This document shows, piece by piece, positions 48,182 through 60,124 of a stretch of 64,000 bases of DNA. The stretch is from Rhyzopertha dominica (taxonomy: Eukaryota > Arthropoda > Insecta > Coleoptera > Bostrichidae), in assembly GCA_025024175.1 (NCBI GenBank), contig QCXZ01000064.1:46955325-47019324 (forward strand), written 5' to 3'. The notes below the pieces were generated by a model, which ran no database searches, was not told where the DNA came from, and worked only from the letters and a program-made list of their open reading frames with translations. The translations under genes and the position numbers were made by a program. Positions within the stretch are counted from its first letter, which is position 1, and each line of letters opens with the position of its first letter.

Positions 48182-48546
48182 CTGAAAAAAGAAAAGCGTT
48201 TATAAGTAAGATGACCGTTTTAGTTCACATGCAACACTGCGTTATGAGAGATTTCTTTTTTAGTCAGATCTGTGACAGTCTTCTATAATAAGAATATACA
48301 ATAAGGTGTAAAAAAGGGCATCTGTCTAAGGATTGACAGTTGGTCAATAAACGGAAGTGACTTAAGACTTTTTGATAAACCATAAAAAAATCACATAATA
48401 ATAAAATGGACTCTCAGAAGTAGCTTAGAAAGAGTGCCAATATCCAAGACGATATACTAACTAAAAGAATCAATAAAAAGGCATATTATATACAAGTAAA
48501 AGGAAAACTCACAAGGTCGAGGCCTCCAACAAATCTTATGTTTGTA

Positions 48547-50358
48547 CAGGGTGAGCAAATAAGAGAGGTAGCCGGTCATATCTCATAAACCAGTAGCCCT
48601 AGAGCTTTGAGGTAAAAAATTTCTTAAGTAAAGTGGCCAAGAGAAATTGCTGGAAAATATTTTCGGGTTTGTAAAGTGACCGCTAGAGGGCGCTGCGGTA
48701 AATCCAAATTACAAGATTAATGTTTGTGTCATTTTTAGCCTAATAAATGTTTGCGGTATTCAACATATTAAGATTGTTTGGACTGAAATCTACCATTGTT
48801 GTTTAGAACATTTTTTTCTTAAATGTCAAATAAAGGAGTGAGGGGTGGGAGAATATTAATATAGAAAATTGCTAATATCTCAGGTTTGGCTTGACCGATT
48901 TCAACCGACGAGGTGTCGTTTTCAAGAGCTTATGTGCACTTATAAAAAGCAATTTTAAGTGTCAGAACATTAATTGTGTGTTGGCCGCAAGAGGGCGATT
49001 TCTGAAGTTACTACCTAAATATCAATTTTGCTCGAAAATTTTAAATGCAAAGATATAAGCCTATTTACTTCATTAAAAGAACAATTGGATATATACTAAA
49101 ATTGTGAAAATCGCAGCACTTAAAAATTTCGAGAAAAATCGATTTTAGGTAGTAATATCAGAAAACGTCCTCTTGCGCTCAACACACAAACTATGTTCTG
49201 ATACTTAAAATTGCTTTTTATAAAGTCACATAAGCTCTTGAAAATGACACCTCGTTGGTTGAAATCGGTTAAGCCAAACCTGAAATATTAGCGATTTTCT
49301 ATATTAATATTTACCCGCTCTACGCTCCTTTATTTGACATTTAACAAAAAATGTTCTAAATAAAAATGGTAGATTTCAGTCCAAGCAATCTTAAAATTTT
49401 TAATACCGCAGACATTTATTAGGCTAAAAATGATATAAACATTAACTTTGTAATTTGGAGGTGCCACAGCGCCTCCTGGTGGTCACTTTACCAACTCGAA
49501 AATATTCTCCAGCAATTAAGATTGCTTGGACTAAAATCTGCCATTTTTGTTTAGGACATTTTACTCTTAAATGTCAAATAAAGGAGTGGGGGCCGGTGAA
49601 TATTAATATAGAAAACCGCTAATATTTTGGGTTTGGCTTGACTATTTTAACCAGCGAGGTGTCACCTTCAAGAGCTTATGTGCCTTTATAAAAAGCAATT
49701 TTAAGTGTCTGAACATAGTTTGTGTGTTAATTGCAAGAGGGCGTTCTCTGAAATTACTACCTAAATATCGATTTTTCTCGAATTTTTTAAATGGTGCGGC
49801 TTTCACCATTTTAGTCTATATTCAATTGTTCATTTAATAAAGTAAACAGCCTTATAACTTTGCATTTGAAAATTTCGAGAAAAGTTGATATTTAGGTAGT
49901 AATTTCAGAAAACGCCCTCTTGCGCTCAACACACAATGTTCTGACACTTAAAATTGCTTTTTATAAAGGCACATAAGCTCTTGAAAATGAGACCTCGTTG
50001 GTTAAAATCGGTCAAGCCAAACCTGAAATATAAGCGATTTTCTATATTAATATTCACCCGCCCCCCACTCCTTTATTTGACATTTAACAAAAAATGTTCT
50101 AAGCAAAAATAGTAGATTTTAGTCCAAACAATCTTAAAATGTTTAATACTGCAGACATTTATTAGGCTAAAAATGACACAAACATTAATTTTGTAATTTG
50201 GAGGTGGCACAGCGCCTTCTAGCGGTCACTTTACAAACTCGAAAATATTTTCCAGCAATTTCTCGTGGCCACTTTACTTAAAAAATTTTTTACCTCAAAG
50301 CTTTAGGGCTACTGGTTTATGAGATATGACCGGCCACCTCTCTCATTTGCTCACCCTG
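48547..50358. mobile_element. Four-armed fold-back element with CAGGG ends and TA flanks
   Basis: The outer ends are CAGGGTGAGCAAAT (48547) and ATTTGCTCACCCTG (ending 50358), with TA on both sides. Inside, a unit of about 450 bp occurs four times in alternating orientation, approximately 48547-49060, 49100-49517, 49518-49820 and 49860-50358. Recurrent motifs include CATAAGCTCTTGAAAATGA (or its complement), GGTTTGGCTTGAC and AATATAGAAAA. Unit 2 lacks about 100 bp of its outer end and unit 3 about 220 bp, so the middle junction (near 49517) looks like two palindromic copies fused with loss of their adjoining ends. No ORF is present. Confidence 0.85.
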
Positions 50359-50428
50359 TACTTATATAATGCAAAATGGAAATCTATGATNTCTAGGATT
50401 TANTGACTTTGAAATAATTCTTTGAATA

Positions 50429-51456
50429 CAGGGTGATTCGCATAAGCACCGACACAGAGCAGGGGCATGTAGGGGAGTCCAAAATATTGTGATTTAACGC
50501 AACTTACCCATATACTAAGTTGCACCCCTGAGAAGTTATAAGCCTTCAAAGTGGGGTTTCAAATTTCTAAAAAAATCAATATCCCACTTATACTTGAACT
50601 TGGAAAAATGTGACTGAATTTCTTAACACGTCGACGGACTTAAAAAAATATTATTTTACAAAAAAAACTTATTGTTTTTAAGAAAAACCTGAATAACTAA
50701 TAACATGTATTGTAGCTGTTACTTAAAATTATCGAAAATTCAAATGATGGCCATGAAATTAAACGTCAGACTCGAAAATCAGATAAACAGTTGAAATAAG
50801 AATACATTATTAGAACAAAATATTGGCAAATTATTCTCTATGAAAAATTACGCGGTTAGGAAATCTCCGATATTCTTCAAAATTTCTTCTGCAGTTTCCT
50901 TCACAGAAACCTAATACTAATACTAATAGCATGTCAACTTGTTCGCTAAGTGAAAACTTCCAGGCTATTTTCACAACACTAAATTAATTTAGTGTTCACA
51001 TTACCTGATTGCCAAGTCTGACGTTTAATTTCATAGCCATCGTTTGAATTTTCGATAATTTTAAATAACAGCTTACAATACATGTTTTTAGTTATTAAGG
51101 TCGAAAATCCTAAGATTTTTTGAAAATAACAAGAATAAAAAAATATTTAAAACTAAATTTTTCTTAAAACAAAATGATAATTTTTCAAGTCGCCAACGTG
51201 TTAAAAAGTTCTGTCACATTTTAAGGGCGCATCATCCCTTATGAACCCATTAAAATATTCTAAATGAACTCTAATTAATTTCAAATATTGCTCTTGGTAC
51301 ACCCACAACGAGTACCAAATTGATTTTTTTCGAAATTTGAAACCCCACTTTTAGGCCTATAACTTCTCAGAGGTGCAACCTAGTATACAGATAAGTTGCG
51401 TTAAATCACAATATTTTGGACTCTCCTACATGCCTCTGCTCCGTGTCAGTGCCCTG
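50429..51456. mobile_element. Fold-back MITE with CAGGG ends and TA flanks
   Basis: The left end CAGGGTGATTCGCATAAGCA and the right end (TGACACGGAG complement, then GCCCTG) are inverted, with the right arm lacking about 13 bp after CAGGG. Long inner arms pair: TTAAACGTCAGACT near 50760 with AGTCTGACGTTTAA near 51015, and GGGGTTTCAAATTTC near 50553 with its complement near 51340. TA lies on both sides. It is non-coding, and is the neighbour (70 bp away) of the four-armed element. Confidence 0.85.
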
Positions 51457-51774
51457 TATAATAAACTAATATTAAACCAATACGAATGCAATAATGAACA
51501 ATGGTTAGAGTACTTAAAGACTTATACGGTTCTAAGACAATCAGAAGCTCTAGGTCCAATATTAAGAGAAGCAAATGGTACCTACTCTAAGTGGATGGAT
51601 GATGGTTACCATAATTACTTTACTACGAGTAACAATGTCAAAAGACTCAGATGACTTTGAAAGCAGTCTTAAGCTGGAGTGTCGTTAGGTTGAGTGGAAT
51701 AGCTACCTACTCTAGACTTCACCCAATAGTATGGTTAAATAAAATCCTATTATTATTAATGTGGTACCAAAATT

Positions 51775-51955
51775 AGCAAAAGCAAGACCAAAGTGATGGT
51801 AATTGCTGAAAATGAAAATAAGAAAACAAAAGTTGACAATGTCAGTATTGAACAAGCTGGATTGTTTTATTGTTTAAGAGTTCAAGTCCAGAGTAATGTA
51901 AGCCAAGAGGCAGAAAGAAGAACCGGAATGAAAAGGAATATCGTTTTACTTTAAC
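51775..51955 (+). pseudogene. LINE reverse transcriptase downstream fragment
   Basis: The frame KISKSKTKVMVIAENENKKT followed by KVDNVSIEQAG matches the N-x-KTK-VM-I...V-IEQV-FKYLG region found after the RT palm in RTE/CR1-like LINEs. VSQEAERRTGMK further on fits the E-I-RRI-MA segment. The fragment is short and frameshifted. It could come from the same family as 46080-46690. Confidence 0.55.
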
Positions 51956-53440
51956 GTGAGTTTATTTTAAAAAAATAATATCAAATAATTTAACATAACA
52001 TTAAACGCATGTCGCTCAACAAGAGTACTAGACCATACAAGTTCCTGTTACTAATTTTTATTTTTTACGTGTATACGACTTACAACTTTTTTGTGAAATT
52101 ACCATCGGCTCATCTAGCGGTGGTTTTGCGAACTATGACATAGGTTGCTACGGAGGGTAAGTATAGAGACTAACATTGGCCAAGTACAGAGACCTTTGAA
52201 TGCATAATACGAGATACAGTGATCAAGGCTATCACGACCGGAGTCCGTATTGGTAGCAATTGTGGGTTAGTTGGTCTTGATCGTGGCGATTACCCCTTTG
52301 CTGACGTTTCGCATCTTAGGAACTGAGTTTACTGTGGACATAGTTGCCTCCAAGCGAATATAAACAGGCCAGTCCTGAACTGAATTCGATGCGAAGCGAT
52401 ATCCAACAATAGTCATGGCAGAGCCTTCTACGGTTTAAGCAATAAATCAAATCCCATTATCGCGTTGTCTTTGTTCACCAACAAATCTTAAGTCTTAAAG
52501 GTTTGATGATTTGATGAACACCCGCTACATTAATGACGGATGTTCGTTTAATATTATTATTATATATTGAAAAGATTCGATCGTGCAGCAGGTGCCTCCC
52601 CGTATGTATCAAATGCAATTAAGNNTATTGGTATTGTACATACCGCGCCAGCATCTGGAAGTTAGCGAGAGTGGTAAAAAGAACGCAAATTGGTGAAAAT
52701 CAGATGTAATGCTATGCAGGATTTATTTAATGCAACTCAAATAATAACTAAATAAATGTCATACAATCTACTAAACAGGTAGATAAAGGATGAAATTACA
52801 GGTTCACTGAATAAAAATTAAACACTTTGCCTTCGTTTCTCCTAAACAGCATGCAAAGTTGGGCGGTTCCTTAATATAAGTAACTGTTGTTTAAGTATAT
52901 TTGTAATATAAAATTAAGTATATTTATAATTAAAATAAAGCTATTTATTACAGCTACTAACAATTATGTTGGTGGAATTCCTGTAAGGTTGCCTTTAAAA
53001 TAAATTTATAATTATAATAAAGCTATTATTTAAAAACTGATTCGGTGAGACCGCCACTTACAACTTTTGCCTTTCCAATGAAGCAAGGATATAAACAATA
53101 GTATAAAAAATAAGGCCTGATCGCTGATCATACGTTACGAAATTTAACAGCTTTCTTGATGGAATTCATGTAAGGTTTCAGTATTGTTCTTCGGAAAGCA
53201 TGGTTATATCAATTATAAAGGTCTGAACTTACGGAGAGTGTCAGTTATATGCTTTTTAAATTGTATACAGAAAGTACGAATTATTCTGAAGTCATGATTC
53301 GTATTTTATATATTTCATTAAAGTTAAAAAAGTAATGGGATTGTAAGGCTTTAGTTAAGTTTTGTGGCGCATCAATTTTCATACCTTTATTTATAAATTT
53401 AGTCAAATGTTGCTAGAAGTCTGAAACGTGTTCCTTTTAA
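51956..53440. other. AT-rich intergenic or intronic DNA
   Basis: No gene was recognised. A segment at 52225-52275 (CACGACCGGAGTCCGTATTG) resembles 60557-60600 and is a minor dispersed repeat. Short repeats containing AATAAAGCTATT recur around 52940-53030. Confidence 0.45.
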
Positions 53441-53449
53441 ACACTGCGC

Positions 53450-53975
53450 ACAATGTATATAATCCGAAATCAGGCGCTTAACTCCCGAATCAGAACGGAA
53501 GCCCCCCTGGTTCGATTACACGAGCTGCGTCTCAGTCTTTGAACGTTTGCATTGGCGGGCCCCCGGGTAATAGCTAACAAACCGGCAAAACTAACGCAAA
53601 CTAATTCAATTATCAAAACCGAACGCACGGTTTAAAATTAGTTTTCCGAGTCGAATAATGGCCACCCGGAGTAAATTAATTTCCCAGTGGCGAAGAAACC
53701 GGGCTCATTTTTTAAAAAGGCACGATGCAGATCGATGCTAATCCGATAAGATGGAACAATAAAGCCGAATTACTACGGGAACGTAACCGGAAACGTCGGA
53801 ACGTTGCGGAACAACTGATAGCCGAGCAATCCAATCAGGGCTGGGCTTAGCAAAATTAAACGCGATGGGAGTTTCATAACTTGATGTGATTTGTTAAGGA
53901 CTATGTTCCTTGGATGGGCCGAATACGACACCACGTTGATGTGAACAATACGTTTTTTGTAATCCATGCACGTAC
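53450..53975. other. GC-richer non-coding block of unknown role
   Basis: About 500 bp are clearly richer in GC than the flanks and contain segments such as GGCGGGCCCCCGGGTAATAG, with several TAAT-type homeodomain-like cores (CTAATTCAATTAT). No frame looks coding: the 64-codon minus-strand frame at 53773-53967 has no known domain. It may be a conserved regulatory element, a decayed GC-rich exon or promoter, or an old transposon. Sequence alone does not decide. Confidence 0.35.
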
Positions 53976-54482
53976 TTTTGCAAATTGCAGTAGCAAAATG
54001 TATGATTGTATTTAGCGTTTCTTAGCAAAGAATGGGCTAAAAAATTTTACGATGCTCCTTCAGACTAAAAAAACTAAAGTAATTAACGTTTGGTCTTCTA
54101 ATGGAACACTGCGTTTTATAGAATTTCTGGATCTTGAATGAATTTTACAGGTAACTTTATTGACAGTAAAAATAAATCAACTTACTAACGGGTATACCGT
54201 TTAGGTATTGTACCTAATGTAGTAGGCGCTGAAATACAATTTCCATAACAACGCAACATATTTCCTATTAATCCGATAAGTATGCCGTTAAATATCTCCA
54301 AAAGGCGATTTGGAGAAAGTGCTTTCTGGTTTTAGTATTCACTGACGCATAGGTGTTGTATAATGTTCTTAAGTAAAATAATGTTAACCATTTTCTTACA
54401 TCCACCTAAATAAGTAGGTACTAGGTAATTAGATAATAATATTATGAAAGATAATTAATTATCGCCTGAATTCATTAAATGA

Positions 54483-54620
54483 CCATATGTGATATTTTCT
54501 TGGGATTTGCAGGCATAAGATGAAATGACTAGTATTCAAAAGACCCGAGTTCAAATCTCGGTCAAGGCCAATACTTTTTCATTTCATCTTATGCCTGCAA
54601 ATCCCAAGAAAATATCACAT
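54483..54620. repeat. Long hairpin enclosing a tRNA T-arm-like motif
   Basis: A 45-bp almost perfect inverted repeat (54483-54527 against about 54574-54620, containing TTTGCAGGCATAAGATGAAA) encloses a loop holding CCGAGTTCAAATCTCGG. That is a 5-bp stem with a 7-nt TTCAAAT loop, the exact geometry of a tRNA T-arm and a match to the pol III B box. It is followed by GGCCA and a short T-run. No A box or cloverleaf is present, so it is not a tRNA gene. It may be a fold-back built on a tRNA-derived fragment. Confidence 0.7.
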
Positions 54621-55228
54621 ATGCTTAATTAGATAATATATACATATATAGATACACAGTTTCGCATGCTTAATCCTTATAAAACCTACACTTAGTTATC
54701 AGTTGCAATAAATGAGACTTTCAAGCCAATTCCAATAATCACCCGTCGATTTGCATAAAGTAATCCTTAGCCATGCGCTTATAAAAACAGAAACGGGATT
54801 ATTTTGGAGCATTACATAGTATTGTATTTTAAATATTTTCTTGGGAAAACGGCAAGGGTGTTTGGGCTAAATTAAGAAATGGATTTTTTAACTTTGTCTA
54901 TATTTCGAACCTAAATCGGCTCTTCGTCAGGACACTAAAATTAAATACATAACAGGCACTTTTTATAATTAAACTTCTTAACACTTACTGTTAACTCCAA
55001 ATATTAAAGGAAACAAAACGACGAAAACATATAACTTTGTAAAGGAATAAACTATTACAGAATGCCGTATGGCAAAACTGAATAAATAATTAAAAGGTGT
55101 CCAACCGTGAAATTGACAAAACTGACAAAATTTTTCGACATAATCAAGGATAGAGTTGTTGAACAAGCTTAAAATTCATGAGCGATTTATCAAATATAAA
55201 TATTATTTAAAAATTCTATATATAAATT

Positions 55229-55441
55229 TTAAGTTGTATTATTTCTTCTTAGTTTAACACTGTCAATTTGAAGAAGTTGGCAATAAATAGAACTAAGATT
55301 TTGTATATCTGACCTTTTGTTAATAGAATTGGAATTTTGTTGTATATAACACATTTCTAAAAATAAACGTTTTGATTTATTAGCTTCTATGTCTAAAATT
55401 GCAGTATTTAGGAAACCAAAAGAATGTCCTAAATACTGCAA
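55229..55441 (-). pseudogene. Penelope-like GIY-YIG C-terminal fragment, left arm
   Basis: The frame ILDIEANKSKRLFLEMCYIQ, then QNSNSINKRSDIQNLSSIYC, is the end of the PLE GIY-YIG domain (consensus R...EM-I...N-INKR-D...LS-IY). No RT is attached. Its first residues come from the palindrome loop and are not PLE sequence. Confidence 0.8.
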
Positions 55442-55611
55442 TTTTAGACATAGAAGCTAATAAATCAAAACGTTTATTTTTAGAAATGTGTTATATACAA
55501 CAAAATTCCAATTCTATTAACAAAAGGTCAGATATACAAAATCTTAGTTCTATTTATTGCCAACTTCTTCAAATTGACAGTGTTAAACTAAGAAGAAATA
55601 ATACAACTTAA
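55399..55611 (+). pseudogene. Penelope-like GIY-YIG C-terminal fragment, right arm
   Basis: From residue 12 on it encodes the same protein as the left arm, on the opposite strand. The two frames overlap across the palindrome centre. Confidence 0.8.
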
Positions 55612-56314
55612 AATTTATATATAGAATTTTTAAATAATATTTATATTTGATAAATCGCTCATGAATTTTAAGTTTGTTCAACAACTCTATCCTTGATTAT
55701 GTCGAAAAATTTTGTCAGTTTTGTCAATTTCACGGTTGGACACCTTTTAATTATTTATTCAGTTTTGCCATACGGCATTCTGTAATAGTTTATTCCTTTA
55801 CAAAGTTATATGTTTTCGTCGTTTTGTTTCCTTTAATATTTGGAGTTAACAGTAAGTGTTAAGAAGTTTAATTATAAAAAGTGCCTGTTATGTATTTAAT
55901 TTTAGTGTCCTGACGAAGAGCCGATTTTGGTTCGAAATATAGACAAAGTTAAAAAATCCATTTCTTAATTTAGCCCAAACACCCTTGCCGTTTTCCCAAG
56001 AAAATATTTAATATACATCCGGCAATTATCTATCGTTGTATTGTATTTTATATTCTGCTACTAGTCGCTTGTTAGTTTTAGCACTATTACGTTTAATGTA
56101 TGATTCTGAGCAGTACCTATTTGTAGATAAACTGATCATAAGTCGTTTTCATAACAAATGTGTAAAGAAACGTATACTAGAATGCGTCTTGATTAAGTCG
56201 GTAGGTTTTATAGGTACAATGAGTGGTCGAAACTTCAACTAGCAGAAAAAGTGAATCCAAAATTCATAATTTACACAATCACCTCACAAGGCTTGCATAC
56301 TAAATACAAAAGTT

Positions 56315-56833
56315 TTAAATACCCACTATGCAGGTTCGTGTTGATTTAAAGTAACCTACACTTAGTCTAATACAAGGGTTGTCTTTCAAATCTTCTATAA
56401 AAAGGGAAAATAAAAAAATTGTTTTCATTGATTTTCGCAGTACGTTCCTCGAAGGTTGTTGGATGAACTGCCGATACAGCTGTTTTAAATACTTCGATTG
56501 TGTCATGTGGTGATCAAAATCATTGTTCAAGCAATTTATTTTTGATCTTTGGAAATGCAAAGAGTCCATAGGATTTAAGTCGCCGGGACTGTAGAGAGGG
56601 TGGTTCAGTAACTCTATGTATTCTTGCTGCAGAAGCTCAATTGATTTTCGAAACTGCATGCGATCATGCATTGCCCTTGTGCATGATGATTCGCTGCTCA
56701 AATTACCGGGTGTAAATGAAATCTGGCTCGCTACATATATTGCCATTAATTTTTTAGCTATGAAAACGAAATTTGGGACACTTTTTATATCAGGAAATTG
56801 GCGTTTAATGACGTAACGAACGACTTTTTGCAA
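56315..56833 (-). pseudogene. Mariner-family transposase C-terminal remnant
   Basis: A single open minus-strand frame of 172 residues contains ESSCTRAMHDRMQFRKSIEL, then YIELLNHPLYSPGDLNPMDS (compare HPPYSPDLAPSDYHLF of mariner, the third catalytic block, here with an inserted G), then LHFQRSKINCLNND and a C-terminus NPCIRLSVGYFKS. The frame stays open but key catalytic positions are altered, so it is probably inactive. It abuts the fold-back at 56838, which may be its associated terminal region. Confidence 0.6.
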
Positions 56834-56837
56834 CTTC

Positions 56838-57297
56838 CGATTTCACCGGAAATAACCCTAACCTTCGATTTTTAAACGGACGTAGTAGTAAATTTTAAGT
56901 ACAAAAAACCCTATTTTGGTTAGATTTAATAAACGCCAAAAAATAAATTTTATTTTATTAGCTAGAGTGCTGTGGTTATCAAATTTGACTTATTTCAGAA
57001 AAATTAAAATATTTTCCATTAACACTAATAGCTTTTAAATAATAGTGCTTACGTTGATCCATTTACTTTTTAGTAGTATTCTAGGGTGTAAGAAGTATAA
57101 TTCTGATAATCGCAGCACTCTAGATAACAAAATATTTTTTTTCTATGACGTTTATTAAATCTAACCAGGGTAGGTTTTTTGTATTTGTAATTTACCAGAG
57201 AATCCAAATATGCAAAAATATACCTACCTGTACCTAGCGTTTCATTTAAAAATCTAAACTTACTATTAAATTTAGGGTCATTTCCGGTGAAAAATTC
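56838..57297. mobile_element. Fold-back MITE
   Basis: The inverted arms pair TTTCACCGGAAATAACCCTA near 56843 with TAGGGTCATTTCCGGTGAAA near 57274. They also pair GGTTAGATTTAATAAACG near 56918 with CGTTTATTAAATCTAACC near 57149, and CTAGAGTGCTG near 56962 with CAGCACTCTAG near 57113. The centre is near 57035-57060. There is no coding capacity beyond chance frames. Confidence 0.8.
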
Positions 57298-60124
57298 TAA
57301 TGTACTTCTAGAGGACACAAATTTCAAATGCTGTATTTGGTTAGTTTTTTTGCCTATAAAAGAAGTAAAAACTCAAACGTCCCTAAATTTCGGGCCGGTT
57401 TTCTAAATTTCAGTCATGCTTTTTGATCGCTGAATATAATAGACTTAGAACTTACCGCTCAGAGTGGTACAAAATTGATACGTCGAAGCGTATGAAAAAA
57501 ACCAATAGAGACGGGGAATGGGATATTAAGTTAATACGTAGCTGACGTACAGGAAATGTTATCAGAATAGAAAAATATAAAGAGGTCTACTATATTATAT
57601 TGCCATGCGATTTCCAATTCATTATATTTATTATAAAAATAGAGATGTCTATTACTGATACAGTCATTATAAATGTTGCTTATGAAAAAATTTTTACGTA
57701 GGTGCTTCCACAGATACTAACTAAATAAATGACTTGGTTTTATATGGAGTTCTCAGAACTTTTTGGGTTGAAAGGGCTGCGAGCGCATTACAATTACTCA
57801 TCTCATTATTCCCGGCCACTGTATACAAACAATTACATATTTTGTATGTAACATTCAAATACTACCCATACGTTGATATTTTTGAGGTCACGGGACTAAG
57901 TCCAATTGCAATATCGAACAAAAGTACACTTCTCTAATTCCACGATAGGTAAAACATCGAAATCCCCTTTCATCTCGCTGTTACCGTTGTTAACATTCCA
58001 TTTGTGTTCGGGTATGCGAGGAAACGCGCACTCAAAGTGAGTAGAATACCAATAAAATGTGTGGCGTTGCAGTTTAATCAATATGTGCACCATCCATGCA
58101 GCATAAACATCAAGACTTCAAACGCCACCCGGAGTGAGCGCGTTCTTTGAAGGTGGAACGAGCTCACGCTCAAAAGTGACTCTGTGAGTTGTTGTTGACC
58201 GGAATCGTAAGAAGCTTTTATTGGCGGAGGAAGCAAACGCATTAGTGCAGGTATCCTCGGCTATTGTACTTCACTTCTGTAGTGTTCCTAGAGATTGAAT
58301 AGAAGGATCGGATTTTTAAGGTTACTTTTTTCTGTTCATAATGCTTTCGTGAAAGTTACACGCGCGAATGGCTATGCATATGGATAATGTCGAACTGGTG
58401 TAGCTTGCTAGCCGGTTACGCCAACAAATGTATTAATTATTTTCTTATTAACATATTCAGTGTGTGGCACATTACGATAAAACTGATTACTGGAAACACT
58501 AGCAATTTGTAATAATACAGTTCTGCGATATGAGTGCATAAACACAGAAAGAGCAACCAATGTTTTTCTTGCCACAGCTTACTAAGCGGTTTGTAAGCTA
58601 AGATTTTCTCTGTTCTATGTAGGCAGTTTCAACTTTCTAGGAGCAAAAAGATGGACATGGTAAAGTAAGTGCCACATTAAGGCACGAAGTGGTTTGCTCT
58701 GAAAGTTAATTGAATAATGGTAACTTACAGTACTGCAGACAAGGCATTGCGTCGCTTGCATTGGATATAAATGCTACTGATCGTAAGAGAAGACGGTCTT
58801 TTAAAGTAAAAAAGGAATAATTTGCATAACCAGCTGAATGCGATTACGATTACGACTTGCACCAGGTTGCTTTTTCAAATTGGAGGTGTGCTCCAGTTGA
58901 TTATGACATGACAGAAGAAAAGCTTTAGATAGTTTCTACCAAATGGTGGCGTCTCATCATCACATCAAAGTTCTCCATATCCCTAGGTAGAACATGTTCA
59001 GGTGCATGCGTCACGAAAATGGTTTGCACTGAGTGTTTTTCGTTTGCAACGAACTTTAATATTTCCGATTTTCTGAATACGACACGTATAATAGTACATT
59101 AGTTTTACAGCAAGAAAGCACATTTTAGACTTATCAGTTCTAGCCCAATTCTTTTTCGAATTATAAATGATAAATTAGCAATTAGAATACTCAAGCTTTT
59201 GCCAACCTAGACGCATTAGCGTAATCGCCTTAGTGATCGATTACCATAACCCATCTTGCAACCTGTTTGGATTGCGGCTGCAATGATCTGAAAGCTTGAA
59301 CCAGTATTATAATTTGATAACAAGCGCTAAATCTAAAGGCCCGTTAATTAAGCTTGCTGTAATGATACTTGTATATTTGAAGCCAAAAAATTAGCACAAT
59401 GTATGAAATACAAATACGCGAACTGCTTTCACTTCACAGCCAGATGCCATTCCAACGGTTTCAGAGAAAGAGTTATTACTAGGTAGAGTTTGTATTAACT
59501 GACCGTCTTGTAATATATTTTTCTTAAACCTATCTCGCTTGAAATGTATGAAATGTATGGCTAGCGAATGGCTTATCCGGTATATGTCTTTATACTTCAA
59601 ATACAACTAGCAAAATTATAATCTGCATTTATTTTTCGAGAAAAAAATCCGGTGCTCTTCAGCAAGATTCATTATACCTTAACAGTCATTGACGGAAAAC
59701 AATGAAACTTACATTTGTAAATCTGAAGGTAAAGCAATCGGAAGCGGATTGAACCCTTTACTAATTTGGGTAATGTTGTAAGTATTTTCTAGATTAAGAG
59801 TCAATGTCTGCTTCAGTGAAAGTAATTTTAGATATATGATAATGTTTTGACTTGGCGTGACACGTTTTTGACAACCTCTAAAAAATCAAAGGAATTATTT
59901 ATTATACTGCATTTTGTATTTGCTTTAGCACATAGATTTAAACACTAAGACTTGGAGGAAAACACATCCACCGTTGTGCAAACGTTTACCTGCCTTTTTC
60001 TGCTCGAGAATTGTAGCCTGGGTTTAAGCAGTCACTTAAATGTGGGCTCAAATTGCCTAATAGCGGTTATCAACTATCCCCTATACTGGCCAAGATATGT
60101 TGTGGGTACTTTACTAATAATACT
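57298..60124. other. AT-rich DNA, nothing recognised
   Basis: Chance ORFs only. A slightly GC-richer patch at 58100-58280 (CACCCGGAGTGAGCGCG) has no clear coding frame. Confidence 0.45.

Larger units (their letters stand above)
54829..56011. mobile_element. Near-perfect palindrome of two Penelope-like 3' ends
   Basis: Arms 54829-55413 and 55427-56011 are inverted copies with only a few differences (for example AACCTAAATCGG against AACCAAAATCGG). The centre is a loop of about 13 nt at 55414-55426. Each arm carries a GIY-YIG C-terminal frame (RLFLEMCYIQQNSNSINKRS, then DIQNLSSIYCQLLQ), a second short frame (LDYVEKFCQFCQFHGWTPFN) and the PLE tail phrase GGCTCTTCGTCAGGAC. The 5'-truncated ends face each other and the 3' tails point outward. 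Very low divergence implies a recent origin or gene conversion between the arms. Confidence 0.88.

Noticed and set aside
51373..51654. 93-codon open frame as a gene
   Set aside because: Its first third lies inside the right arm of the fold-back at 50429-51456. The remainder has no recognisable domain or splice context.
54545..54590. A tRNA gene
   Set aside because: Only the T-arm/B box is present. There is no A box, D-arm, anticodon arm or acceptor-stem pairing.
57734..57937. 67-codon frame as a small protein
   Set aside because: No domain, signal or splice context is present, and the length is within chance expectation.
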